From positions 1 to 37,398 of IMG/VR virus record IMGVR_UViG_3300012008_000021: a stretch of 37,398 nucleotides of DNA, one strand, 5' to 3'. Below are positions 1 to 7,401 of the stretch, in pieces. Position numbers and translations under genes: made by a program. The notes under the pieces were generated by a model. It searched no databases. It saw only the letters and a program-made list of their open reading frames with translations, and was not told the DNA's origin. Each line of letters opens with the position of its first letter. The first letter of the stretch is position 1. This DNA comes from a virus.

Positions 1-55
1 TTGCCGACCCCCCGCCGGGCCCGCCCCCGCCGCTTGGCGCCCCGCCTCGCCCCAC
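1..55 (-). CDS. Partial gene start, Gly-rich protein
   Basis: A GTG start overlaps the TAG stop of the gene before it (TAGTG), and the reading frame stays open to the window edge. The 18 visible residues begin MGRGGAPSGGGG, which copies the start of the adjacent 139-residue gene (MGRGGVSAGTLGGG). This suggests a tandem relative sharing the Gly-rich leader. The segment is extremely GC-rich. Function cannot be judged from so little sequence, and the similarity could partly reflect low-complexity composition. Confidence 0.4.
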   Translation of the reverse strand, partial: MGRGGAPSGGGGPGGGSA

Positions 56-474
56 TACTTGCCGGTCCCGCCGGTCTGGATTTCCACGCCTCGCTTCACG
101 TCCCAAATCGAGATTTGGTTGCGGGCGACGCCGAGCTTGAAAGCCGCCGCTCGAGACGTGAGACGGGAGCTAACGTCCAGCACAGTACCGCTAGGCTGCG
201 TCCAGCCGCCAAGGTGGGCGCCAGGAGTTTGCAGGGCGCTACGGTTCGACTGGATATAGCGTCCGAGCGCCGCCTTACCGCCAGGACCGGAAAGCTGAAC
301 CGTGCGGGATGAGGTTACGCCGCCGACCATATAGCCGGTCTTAGGCTGTTTGCCCGCCAGCGTGACAGAGAAGCCGTCAGGGTTGGAGACGGCGATGCCG
401 TGCAAACTCGCCAAACTCGCGTTGCCGCCGCTGCCGCCGCCGAGCGTACCCGCGCTCACGCCACCCCTACCCAC
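55..474 (-). CDS. Small phage protein with Gly-rich N-terminus
   Basis: 139 residues from a GTG start that overlaps the end of the DUF4417-like gene by 8 bp. A Gly-rich leader (residues 1-20) is followed by a compact domain. Its C-terminal half has the motifs GAHLGGW, TVLDVSSRL, NQISIWD and ending TGGTGK. From memory, this pattern of LDVS, then NQ-x-AIxD, then TGGTG recurs at the C-termini of minor capsid or effector-like proteins of GC-rich-host phages. The match is a recollection, not a search. No catalytic residues can be named. It is the last complete gene of the leftward late region in this window. Confidence 0.6.
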   Translation of the reverse strand: MGRGGVSAGTLGGGSGGNASLASLHGIAVSNPDGFSVTLAGKQPKTGYMVGGVTSSRTVQLSGPGGKAALGRYIQSNRSALQTPGAHLGGWTQPSGTVLDVSSRLTSRAAAFKLGVARNQISIWDVKRGVEIQTGGTGK

Positions 475-1459
475 GCGGAATCACCGCCGAGTGGCTGAGA
501 ATGTCGATCTCAGCCTCGACCCGGCGCATACGCTCAGGGATAAAGGTCCAGTTGTGTTCGAGGGCCAGTTGATGTACTTTCATACCACCACCATAACACA
601 CGAATAGGATTTCGTCAGTCCTAGCCCGGTCACAGGCGGCGAAGTATTGCCCAACCAGGTCGCCGGAGTGCCGGTTGTAGCCCCGAGTCACATAGGACCG
701 CCAGCCGTGCGGGACCCCGCGCAGCGTGAGGTCGGAGAACTCGGGTTCGACGCACAGGTCTACGATGACATCGTACCCCCAATACTGCCACAGGCGTGAG
801 ATCGTGCGCTTCTGGCATATATCCCAAAGCGCCTGCGCTCGAGGCTGCCCCGGGAAGGTTGAGAAATTGATCTCCCCGATAGAGGTCGGGTTGGAGATCA
901 AGGGTAGCAGGGGATACTTGATGACGTGGTTGAACTTGTAGTCGTGAGTGTAGAAAAGCCAGGTCCCCGGCATCGGTAGGGTTCTAGCCTGTTCGCCCCA
1001 AATCAGCACCGGCTCAACGAGCTTACCTTGCCGCTTGAGGTCGAGCATCGGGACGCCCCACTCGTCAGTCTCGAAGGTGTCGATGACGCCCCGCAGGGAC
1101 TCGCCATAGGCCGGAAGATCGCCGGTCGGGAGGTCGGCGTAGGGCAATTTAGCCATTATGACTGCAAAAGCGTCCTGTTCCGCTGCGCGGTCGCAGCGAT
1201 GATGGAAGTAGAGCTTGCGCCGGTCAGCCTTGCGAGTCTTAGTCTCAGACTTGGGGACGCTGCGACAGACGCCCTTGACGAAATCAACCTCGAAGCCGCC
1301 ACCTTCGCCCGGGGTCACGTCCAGCACGACGCAGCCGCCGGAGTAGGTCGAGGCCGCAACGTGAACGGACGCCCCGCACCTAAGACAGTAGGAGGTTCGT
1401 AGCGGGGTTGGGTTGCCCTCGTAGGCCGTGATGTTGGCGATGTCGGCGGCTACTTCCAC
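467..1459 (-). CDS. DUF4417-like protein with N-terminal Cys cluster
   Basis: 330 residues from a GTG start that overlaps the preceding stop by 10 bp. The C-terminal half (about 155-320) shows the layout of DUF4417, a phage and mobile-element family of unknown function: HDYKF, then INFSTFPGQPRAQALWDICQ, then WQYWGYDVIVDL, then a GVPHG/TRGYN segment. About 120 N-terminal residues carry YCLRCG (Cys 24 and 27), a further Cys and HHRC, a likely metal-binding module not usual for the family. It lies at the end of the tail region with the small unknown genes. Family assignment is fairly sure; function is unknown. Confidence 0.72.
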   Translation of the reverse strand: MEVAADIANITAYEGNPTPLRTSYCLRCGASVHVAASTYSGGCVVLDVTPGEGGGFEVDFVKGVCRSVPKSETKTRKADRRKLYFHHRCDRAAEQDAFAVIMAKLPYADLPTGDLPAYGESLRGVIDTFETDEWGVPMLDLKRQGKLVEPVLIWGEQARTLPMPGTWLFYTHDYKFNHVIKYPLLPLISNPTSIGEINFSTFPGQPRAQALWDICQKRTISRLWQYWGYDVIVDLCVEPEFSDLTLRGVPHGWRSYVTRGYNRHSGDLVGQYFAACDRARTDEILFVCYGGGMKVHQLALEHNWTFIPERMRRVEAEIDILSHSAVIPRG

Positions 1460-1683
1460 TTGAGCCGCCTACGCTTGGTAATCGCGACCTTGGGAATCGT
1501 CAAGGCTCCCATTACGTGCTCTGGCGCCACCGTATGCGCGATGACGATATACGACTTTGTTTCGCGTAGCAGGAAGCCGACCGTCGTACAAGGTGCCGGT
1601 CGAGCGGAGCCAACACCCGCCACCCAGCCATCGCCGTAGGTACAGGAGTCGATCCAGGTGATCTCGACGCGGGGGATACTCAC
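1450..1683 (-). CDS. Conserved small phage protein (EITWIDSC type)
   Basis: About 77 residues if translation starts at the GTG that overlaps the upstream TGA (GTGA). A TTG at 1710 would add nine residues but has its GAGG only 2 nt away, so the coupled GTG is preferred. The protein begins with the pattern VEITWIDSC, followed by GW, then FLLRE, SYIVIAHTV and a basic tail. Many phages encode a small protein of this plan (E-x-T-W-D/S..., GWL, ...IA). No function is known. Between a small membrane protein and the DUF4417-like gene. Confidence 0.7.
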   Translation of the reverse strand: MSIPRVEITWIDSCTYGDGWVAGVGSARPAPCTTVGFLLRETKSYIVIAHTVAPEHVMGALTIPKVAITKRRRLKWK

Positions 1684-1811
1684 CGGATCAGGTTCGAGAG
1701 GAAGTGCCAAACCTCAGAGACGTGCGTGAGTAGCCAGATCACTAAGATGAATTGCACAACGGTGACGAGGCACCCGAATGGGCGAGTGGCAACGGGGGTT
1801 GGTTCGCTCAT
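1680..1811 (-). CDS. Small single-pass membrane protein
   Basis: 43 residues: ATG start with GGGAGGA 8 nt upstream, lying 1 nt beyond the stop of the 199-residue gene and overlapping the next gene by GTGA. Residues 13-38 form one hydrophobic segment (CLVTVVQFILVIWLLTHV), preceded by a short polar N-terminus. Position among small late genes makes a holin or spanin-like lysis accessory conceivable, but nothing in the sequence proves this. The strong ribosome binding site and clean couplings support it being real. Confidence 0.6.
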   Translation of the reverse strand: MSEPTPVATRPFGCLVTVVQFILVIWLLTHVSEVWHFLSNLIR

Positions 1812-1812
1812 C

Positions 1813-2412
1813 TCAGAATCCTCCCGGCGCCTCGAAGTCGTCACGCCAGGTACGAAACGCCGCGAGATAGTTGATAAGGTCGTTTACGGTATCAGCCTGC
1901 CACGGCCCACGCATCCGACTGATTTTTACGTCGATCAGAGCCGCGACCATATTCAGTCTCGCAAACTCTTTGTCAAGGTTCGGGGGGGCGGCGAGAGAAT
2001 CGACGTGATCGCCAAATGGCGTAAACTGATTCTCGAGCGCCCAGGTATCGCCGTACTCGTCGCCGCGCTCGTCACTAACGGACCGAGCCAGGTCGAGGGT
2101 TTCGTTGACGGCCCGGTTGAAGGCCGCTGGCGCAGACCCAAGCATACCGTCAAACAGGTTAGAGTCCTGCGTATCTGACTCGTCAAAGTCGTAGCCAGGC
2201 GGCTCCGGGTCGTCAGGGTGAGCGTCAGCGAAACGGGTCGCCCGACAGTCGGCACAGCCGCCAAAAACCGGGCACGTCTCGATAGTATGGCCCTCATCGA
2301 CACGATCCAGGCCGTCATAAGAATTGAAGATGGCCCGCGTCGCGGAGTCATCGCCTTCCTCGAGATTGTCTTTCATTCGATAGCCTACCCCAAAACCGCT
2401 GAGTGGATTCAC
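1813..2412 (-). CDS. Acidic protein with EYGD / VKISR motifs
   Basis: 199 residues from a GTG that sits 6 nt after a TATACT box and has no Shine-Dalgarno, so probably leaderless. The N-terminal half is acidic and holds CPVFGGCADC (Cys pairs). The C-terminal half has DERGDEYGD, then AALIDVKISRMRG, then TVNDLINYLAAF. This order (R-x-D-x-YG, then VKISR, then D-x-x-NY) recalls a small phage family sometimes linked to nucleotide metabolism or modification (DUF1599/DUF6378-like). The link is tentative. It has its own promoter inside the late region. Confidence 0.65.
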   Translation of the reverse strand: MNPLSGFGVGYRMKDNLEEGDDSATRAIFNSYDGLDRVDEGHTIETCPVFGGCADCRATRFADAHPDDPEPPGYDFDESDTQDSNLFDGMLGSAPAAFNRAVNETLDLARSVSDERGDEYGDTWALENQFTPFGDHVDSLAAPPNLDKEFARLNMVAALIDVKISRMRGPWQADTVNDLINYLAAFRTWRDDFEAPGGF

Positions 2413-2418
2413 AGGGCA

Positions 2419-2424
2419 AGTATA
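2419..2424 (-). promoter_or_regulatory. -10 box for leaderless gene at 2412
   Basis: TATACT on the minus strand, separated by six bases (TGCCCT) from the GTG start at 2412. No Shine-Dalgarno and no convincing -35 are present. It lies in the 33-bp gap after the upstream gene. The same hexamer stands 7 nt before the starts at 23372 and 35959. Confidence 0.55.
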
Positions 2425-2445
2425 CCGCTGGGGGTTCGCGAAGGT

Positions 2446-2862
2446 TTAGGGGTCGAGGTGTGTACGAGCGTCCTCCGCCGCCGTATCCACGGCGTTTTTT
2501 GCGTTCACCGCCGCTTTGTCTACGGCGCTTTTGGCGGCGGCGGCGGCAGCCTTGACTGCATCGGCAGCGGCCCCCGAAGTAATGGTTTTCAGTACGTCGA
2601 TTTGCCCTTCCAACACGGAAATCCGTCCCCGTAGGTCGGTATTCGACGTTTCGCAGTCGGCGTGAAGCTTGCCGATCCGCGTTATCTCGAGCGCGTGTTG
2701 CTGGGCCAATACTTCCAGTCCCGTAATCGCGGTCGAGGCCCCGCCGATCTGCGCCTCATTGCGGGCGCTCTTGCGTTGAGCATGATAGCTAAACAGGCCA
2801 ACCAGCGACGTGAGTAATAGAGCAGCGCCGGTAATGAGGCTACTATCGGGTAGTCCTGTCAC
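2446..2862 (-). CDS. Membrane-anchored coiled-coil protein
   Basis: 138 residues; GTG start overlapping the previous stop (GTGA). Residues 8-26 form one membrane segment (SLITGAALLLTSLVGLF). They are followed by a predominantly charged helix (about 30-90) with heptad-like spacing, and an Ala/Lys-rich C-terminal helix (residues 95-135) made of near-repeats such as AVDKAAVNAKNAVDTAAED. The design, an N-terminal anchor plus long helix, is that of many phage holin-region or spanin i-component proteins. No lipobox is seen. It sits with another tiny membrane protein, supporting a lysis-related guess only. Confidence 0.65.
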   Translation of the reverse strand: MTGLPDSSLITGAALLLTSLVGLFSYHAQRKSARNEAQIGGASTAITGLEVLAQQHALEITRIGKLHADCETSNTDLRGRISVLEGQIDVLKTITSGAAADAVKAAAAAAKSAVDKAAVNAKNAVDTAAEDARTHLDP

Positions 2863-2987
2863 GGCGCTGGGGAGGACGTGAATTGGCTGGGGTAGAACAG
2901 GAAGCCCAAGCCATTATAGACGTAGAATCCAGCCATCGCCATGAGGACCCCGAAATAGCCGGGGTGTGTGCGTCGAACGTCACTCAC
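2859..2987 (-). CDS. Small membrane protein, holin candidate
   Basis: 42 residues from a GTG coupled to the preceding stop (GTGA), and ending in another GTGA overlap with the coiled-coil membrane protein. The central segment YFGVLMAMAGFYVYNGLGFL is hydrophobic, flanked by an Arg-containing N-terminus (SDVRRTHP) and a short polar tail. The double coupling strongly supports translation. One membrane segment and late-operon position fit a class III-type holin or an accessory membrane protein; this is inference. Confidence 0.6.
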   Translation of the reverse strand: MSDVRRTHPGYFGVLMAMAGFYVYNGLGFLFYPSQFTSSPAP

Positions 2988-3334
2988 GCTGGCAGGCACT
3001 CCGGGCACGGCGTCAGGTCAGGGAAGCCTTCTACGACTTCATGCCAGAAATGTACGTACAATGCCGGTTCGATGGCGTCGAGCTTACAGTCCGGGGTAGC
3101 GGTCGCGACCCGATGGACGGTGGCGCCGTCACTGAGATAGCCGCCGAGATGCTCCCGCTTGACGTGTTCCGGCGTGTCGGCGTTGAAGTCCGGCAGTTCC
3201 CGCTCAGGTGCATCCTCCCACCAGGTGAGGTCATGGCCGGACTTCTCCCAGCCCTTGGCAGCAGCCGCCTGCCAGTCGAGGCCGCGCTGGTCGACGTGGG
3301 GGTGATCAGCGAGGGTCTTCGCTTTCGTTGCCAT
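2984..3334 (-). CDS. Hypothetical protein, Trp-rich
   Basis: 116 residues. The ATG at 3334 shares an A with the TAA of the long tail gene (TAATG) and has GGGAGGAG 6 nt upstream, which decides the start over an ATG 15 nt earlier. Features visible are LDWQAAAAKGWEKSG, TWWEDAPE, a His-rich middle, YVHFWHEV and a C-terminal CPEC pair. No family is recognised. Tight coupling to the tail-tip gene suggests a role in tail assembly or adsorption. Confidence 0.65.
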   Translation of the reverse strand: MATKAKTLADHPHVDQRGLDWQAAAAKGWEKSGHDLTWWEDAPERELPDFNADTPEHVKREHLGGYLSDGATVHRVATATPDCKLDAIEPALYVHFWHEVVEGFPDLTPCPECLPA

Positions 3335-5400
3335 TAGAACTCCTCCCATGAGTCAAGAAACAGCGCAGCGCCATACGTGCCGTTACGCGCCTCCAGACCG
3401 AAGATCAGTCGGTCGGGGGTGATGTCGGTGTTGGTTGCGATGCTGTGAAACAGCACCCAGTTGTAACCGTCTGTCGAGAGCCAGATTCGACGGTTGGTTG
3501 AATCGTCGGTCAGCTTGACCCAGTTCCAGACCGAGAACGAGCCGAGCGAGAGATAGTTGCTAGTGAGTCCCCACGGCGAAGTACACAGACTGGCTTCAAT
3601 CGTCAGGCCACCGCCACGCTGATCGAACACGGCGAAGTGGTTATCGCTTGACCTTAGCCAGCCCACCGCGACCCCCGAGTAGTTGACGGCCATAATCGTC
3701 GGCAGCATGTGGATGACCACGCTGTAAGGCTTGACTGGCACCGACTTCGCCCGAAAGTGCCAGCTATCGGCAGATTCCGGCGGACTAGTCAAGAGCAGGG
3801 CAGCGCCTTGAATAGCGACGCTGGCGACCCCCTGATTCAGCCACGACCACGCGAGCCCGGTCGGGTCCACCAAGGGTCGAGTCGTGCCGCTTCCTCCGCC
3901 ACTTGCAGGCGTGACCCAATGCGTGTTGTAGTCGGTGCCGTCGATCTTGACGAGTTCTTGACCCGCCGTGCCGCCAGCAGGCAGGACTCCAGCAGGGGAA
4001 GCCGCCGCCAGCGTCACGGTCTCCGCAGGTGCCGAGCCAGTCAGCGTCTTAGTAATCCCCGCGCCCGCCGTGATCTTATCGAACAGGTATCCAGGCGAAT
4101 CCCCAACCTCTGCCGCTACCCGTCCCGACCCCGCCGCCGGTGCGCTACCGCCCGGGGATGAGGTGGTCGAGCTTGACGAACCACCCGATAGCCCACTCGC
4201 CTTTTGCCCGATCCGAATGAGGGCTTCGAGGTAGACGGAGTTGAAGTCGCCGGTAACGGTATAGTCGCCGCCGTCAAGCTGGTCGATAGTCACCGATACC
4301 AGCCGCAACGCGGCTAGGTCGTAGGCTCCGGGCACGTCTACGAGCGTGTAGTCGCCAACGTCGTAGTCAACGAACGGCTCATAGTCGCCCGCTCCAACGC
4401 TACTGAGGCCATGCGTAACGGTCATCGACAGCGGTTGAGCGTCCATCGCCATCTGTTGCATGAGCGCGAGGCCAGCGTCGTTGAGAGCTTGCGTATCGCC
4501 ACTGGACGTGTAGTTTAGGTAGCCTTCCCGCCGTCCGACAGCGGTATCGCCTTCTATCGGCCCGTCGATAACCTCTTGTATGTTGCCCCCCGAGCCTTCC
4601 ACCAGGAGCCGAGAACGGACGGCGCTATTATGCTCGTCAACCGATAACGCCTTTTCGCCAACGTGCTTGCCTTGCCGGAACACGACGGCTGGCGCACCAC
4701 TGGCCCCGGTACGGTCGATGCTAAGATTTTGGTAGGCGTGTAGGCCAAGGTCGGGGTCCATATAGAAGTCGGTCCCCAGCGCCGATAGTTGCCGTAGGAG
4801 GTCGAAAAGGTTGAGGCCGATATGTAAGGTGAGGGTGTTCGTGTCGGTCCACGGATTGCCGATGGAGTCGGTCGTAGCCGTGAAGTCGTAGGTCATCGCG
4901 CCTAAGCCCCCACGGGCTTTTGCTTGGTCGATCTGATCCTTGAGGATAGCGCCCCGCGTGACGCTGGTATAGGTCACGTCGGGAAGCTTCGTGGTAGGCC
5001 AGCCGGTCGGATAGACTATCGCCCGCTCCATATAGGCCATCGCGCCACGGCCCTTGACTTCGTTATCTTCTGACCCGTCGCCGCCCGGGTCGGCGTAGTC
5101 CTTGACGGTTTCCTCCATAAAGAAGGCGCCGCGATATACTCCATCGATCTTGACTTTACAGAGGTTGCCTTTTTGGAGGTTGGCACTCGTCGCCTTGGCG
5201 TCGTGCCGGTTGATCTTGAAGCTCCCCGCCCCGGCTTGGTTGAGTTGTTTTTGGTAGCTCAGGTTACGGGCGCCCTCAAGCGTCACCAGCATCTCCGCGT
5301 AGTTGGCGGCATCATACACGTCGATCTCGATGCCGGTCGCCACGGCCACCGCCGGTTGCAGGATTTGGAGGTAGATTCCGGCGCTATCGCGGGTCGCCAT
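3334..5400 (-). CDS. Tail-tip protein: Gp37-like hub plus LamG-like fibre
   Basis: 688 residues; TAATG start coupled to the upstream gene with GAGGAAA before it. Residues 20-395 resemble the siphovirus ReqiPepy6 Gp37-like family of tail hub or minor tail proteins: an N-terminal beta domain with the phrase AGSFKINRHDAK, then long beta-rich sections. A Ser/Gly/Thr linker (about 398-430) leads to phage-fibre style repeats (ITAGAGITKTLTG, LVKIDGTDYNTHWVTP). The last 180 residues look like a jelly-roll, LamG-type domain (SDNHFAVFDQRGGG, RRIWLSTDGYNWVLFHS). It probably joins tail-tip structure with receptor or polysaccharide binding. Confidence 0.75.
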   Translation of the reverse strand: MATRDSAGIYLQILQPAVAVATGIEIDVYDAANYAEMLVTLEGARNLSYQKQLNQAGAGSFKINRHDAKATSANLQKGNLCKVKIDGVYRGAFFMEETVKDYADPGGDGSEDNEVKGRGAMAYMERAIVYPTGWPTTKLPDVTYTSVTRGAILKDQIDQAKARGGLGAMTYDFTATTDSIGNPWTDTNTLTLHIGLNLFDLLRQLSALGTDFYMDPDLGLHAYQNLSIDRTGASGAPAVVFRQGKHVGEKALSVDEHNSAVRSRLLVEGSGGNIQEVIDGPIEGDTAVGRREGYLNYTSSGDTQALNDAGLALMQQMAMDAQPLSMTVTHGLSSVGAGDYEPFVDYDVGDYTLVDVPGAYDLAALRLVSVTIDQLDGGDYTVTGDFNSVYLEALIRIGQKASGLSGGSSSSTTSSPGGSAPAAGSGRVAAEVGDSPGYLFDKITAGAGITKTLTGSAPAETVTLAAASPAGVLPAGGTAGQELVKIDGTDYNTHWVTPASGGGSGTTRPLVDPTGLAWSWLNQGVASVAIQGAALLLTSPPESADSWHFRAKSVPVKPYSVVIHMLPTIMAVNYSGVAVGWLRSSDNHFAVFDQRGGGLTIEASLCTSPWGLTSNYLSLGSFSVWNWVKLTDDSTNRRIWLSTDGYNWVLFHSIATNTDITPDRLIFGLEARNGTYGAALFLDSWEEF

Positions 5401-5969
5401 TAGGTAGTTTCCTCAACCTTGACAAGCCCGCTCACGGCGTCACTAGGGACTGTGACCACAAGCGCGGGAGAAAAGACGTTAGGCGAAACCCCGTTACAGG
5501 GCCACAGGCCCGGAGAGCGCGTCTGCCAACTGACCACACCCATGTGCTCAAGGATAGAGCCGAGCAGGACGCTCGAGGTCCAGGCGGCAGCACTGGCGCC
5601 GAAGCCGTCGCCCACTAAGCTCACTTGCCCGTTTTGGTATTGCTGTGTCGGTGAGATGGAGAATAGCCACGGGAACACCGGGTCGTTCGTATAAGACTCG
5701 AGGTTCGTAAGCGCCCGGTAGAGGCCCGCGACGAGCGCCTGTATACCGCGATCTTCCAGCAGCGTCAGCGCGCGATAGGTGATCGCCGGAAGCGCTTGAA
5801 GTCCTCGGTTCTCCACCACCGTCAGCGCCCGATATGTAATTGCCGAGGGCGCCTGTACGCCGCGATTTGCCAGCAGTATGAGAGCGCGATAGGTCGACTG
5901 ACTGATAGTGCCGAAGTCGGCGCCGTTCGCGTAGGGGACTGACGCATACGATGCGTCCCCGTAGCTCAT
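5400..5969 (-). CDS. Tail protein with 19-residue repeats and IPT-like domain
   Basis: 189 residues. After a short leader come four tandem copies of about 19 residues with consensus TYRALTLLENRGIQALPAI (residues 26-92; the last copy is truncated). The C-terminal 95 residues (FSISPTQQYQNGQVSLVGDG ... VVTVPSDAVSGLVKVEE) have the beta-strand layout of an IPT/TIG immunoglobulin-like domain. The gene sits between two tail-tip genes and is coupled downstream by TAATG. The repeats are probably helical and could act as a spacer presenting the Ig domain. The repeat family is not one I recognise. Confidence 0.65.
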   Translation of the reverse strand: MSYGDASYASVPYANGADFGTISQSTYRALILLANRGVQAPSAITYRALTVVENRGLQALPAITYRALTLLEDRGIQALVAGLYRALTNLESYTNDPVFPWLFSISPTQQYQNGQVSLVGDGFGASAAAWTSSVLLGSILEHMGVVSWQTRSPGLWPCNGVSPNVFSPALVVTVPSDAVSGLVKVEETT

Positions 5970-5971
5970 CG

Positions 5972-6568
5972 CTAGTAGTAGGTGCCAGCCGCGAGGGTTG
6001 CATTAGTCACAGTCAGCCTGACGTACCAGGCTGCGGGAACGAGCAGCGTGACGGCAGTCACCGAGGCGTTGACTCCAGGCGCCAGCGTTACGAGCGTCGA
6101 GTACGTGGTGTTGTCTGGCGAGATCTCGACCTTGCATGTCCCGGCCGCCGTGGTGAGGGTGACCGGCACCGTCAAGAACACGTCCTTGGTGGTACTGACC
6201 TGCGCCCCCGTCCCAGACGTGAAGGTGATCGTAGGTAGGGCTCCAGCGGTAGCGGCGTTGGACCACGGGCGGAAGTCCTGTACCGTCGGACCGTGATCCC
6301 AGGTCGCACTGACGCCGTGCGCCGCAGCCGGGTGAAGTGTCGCGTCCTCCGCGCCCCGCGTAATGGTCCCGGTGGTAGCACCCGACGTATACGCCGTCAG
6401 ATAGGCGATCTCCATCGTGGCAGTGTTGGGGTCTAATGTCAGCGGGATATAGTCGGGCGCGACGATGGTGGCGAAGTTGGGGGCCACCGCGAAGGTGATC
6501 CCGGTCTGGCTGTTAGTCATCGCCGCCGCGCTGATCTGCCCGCGCTGGCTGTTATAGCGAAGCCTCAT
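5972..6568 (-). CDS. Tail structural protein with Ig-like domain
   Basis: 198 residues. The N-terminal half has the phrase IAYLTAYTSGATTGTITRG followed by ATLHPAAAHGVSATWDHGPT, a module widespread at the start of phage tail fibre and baseplate proteins. The C-terminal half (about 105-198) is a beta-sandwich-like segment rich in Thr and Val (FLTVPVTLTTAAGTCKVEIS, WYVRLTVTNATLAAG). It probably attaches to the tail tip and contributes to adsorption. No clear ribosome binding site; it starts 6 nt after the upstream stop. Confidence 0.7.
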   Translation of the reverse strand: MRLRYNSQRGQISAAAMTNSQTGITFAVAPNFATIVAPDYIPLTLDPNTATMEIAYLTAYTSGATTGTITRGAEDATLHPAAAHGVSATWDHGPTVQDFRPWSNAATAGALPTITFTSGTGAQVSTTKDVFLTVPVTLTTAAGTCKVEISPDNTTYSTLVTLAPGVNASVTAVTLLVPAAWYVRLTVTNATLAAGTYY

Positions 6569-6574
6569 GACGGT

Positions 6575-7390
6575 TTAGGTATAGCTCCCGACCGCTGCGC
6601 TCAGACGGACCATACGCGGGCCGAGGGCCGCACCAGGCGCAGGGGTCGTGTTACGGATATACAGCGTCGCACTACTCACGCCAGCCCCGAGCGTGGCGAT
6701 AGTGAAGGTGGTGACGTAGGTCACGCCGTCCGTCGAGATGGCGAAGTCGGTGTCATTGCAGGTCACGACGGTGTTGTTCGCCGTCTTGGTCGCACTGGTG
6801 TTCTTGATCTTGAACTGCTTGACCACCGTGGTGCCCAGCGGGCGGTCCCCGAAGTCCTTGTCGACGGTGTACTCGGCGAAGCTGGTGTCGCCGTCTAGGA
6901 AGATGACGTCATCAGGCGTCTGGCCGCTGGCCTTGACGCCGTAGAAGTGCAGACCGTTTATGTACCAGTTGCCGTTGTAGTAGGCCCGTAAAACCGTCTT
7001 GCTGCCGGTGAAGGTCATCGGCAGAACTCCGTAGCGCCAGGTGGTGTTTCCGGTCCGCACGGTCACGGTGCCGCTCGGAGTTGATGCTGTTTCAAAGGTG
7101 CCGTCGAGGCCATTTGTGGTGTCGTTCGATCCCTGCCAGGTCATCGACCCCGGGTTCTGGTTATCGTCGAAGAACAGGAAGCCGAGCAGGGTTCTTGACT
7201 CCGGCCAGAAGAAGACGAGAGAAGCGGCGGCTGGTGCCGTACCGCCTGCTTGCGGGTCTTGCGCGTTGAGGTTGACCAGGCCCCCGGTGATGTACGAACT
7301 CACCGCCGAGAATCGGTTGGCCATCACTCCGACCACCGTGCCGTCCGCGTCGTAGGGGATGAACCGGCTGGGCATCGCGCTGTAAGTCAT
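6575..7390 (-). CDS. Tail-tip structural protein
   Basis: 271 residues; GAGG 6 nt before the ATG. The N-terminal 180 residues look like a galactose-binding-like or jelly-roll fold (VFFWPESRTLLGFLFF, GSMTWQGSNDTTNG, WRYGVLPMTFTGSKTVLRAY). The C-terminal 90 residues resemble an Ig-like domain with the start YTVDKDFGDRPLGTTVVKQF and the end SATLYIRNTTPAPGAALG. Located directly after the distal tail protein, so most likely a tail-tip or baseplate component. No enzyme motif seen. Confidence 0.65.
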   Translation of the reverse strand: MTYSAMPSRFIPYDADGTVVGVMANRFSAVSSYITGGLVNLNAQDPQAGGTAPAAASLVFFWPESRTLLGFLFFDDNQNPGSMTWQGSNDTTNGLDGTFETASTPSGTVTVRTGNTTWRYGVLPMTFTGSKTVLRAYYNGNWYINGLHFYGVKASGQTPDDVIFLDGDTSFAEYTVDKDFGDRPLGTTVVKQFKIKNTSATKTANNTVVTCNDTDFAISTDGVTYVTTFTIATLGAGVSSATLYIRNTTPAPGAALGPRMVRLSAAVGSYT

Positions 7391-7401
7391 CTAAAACCTC
7401 A

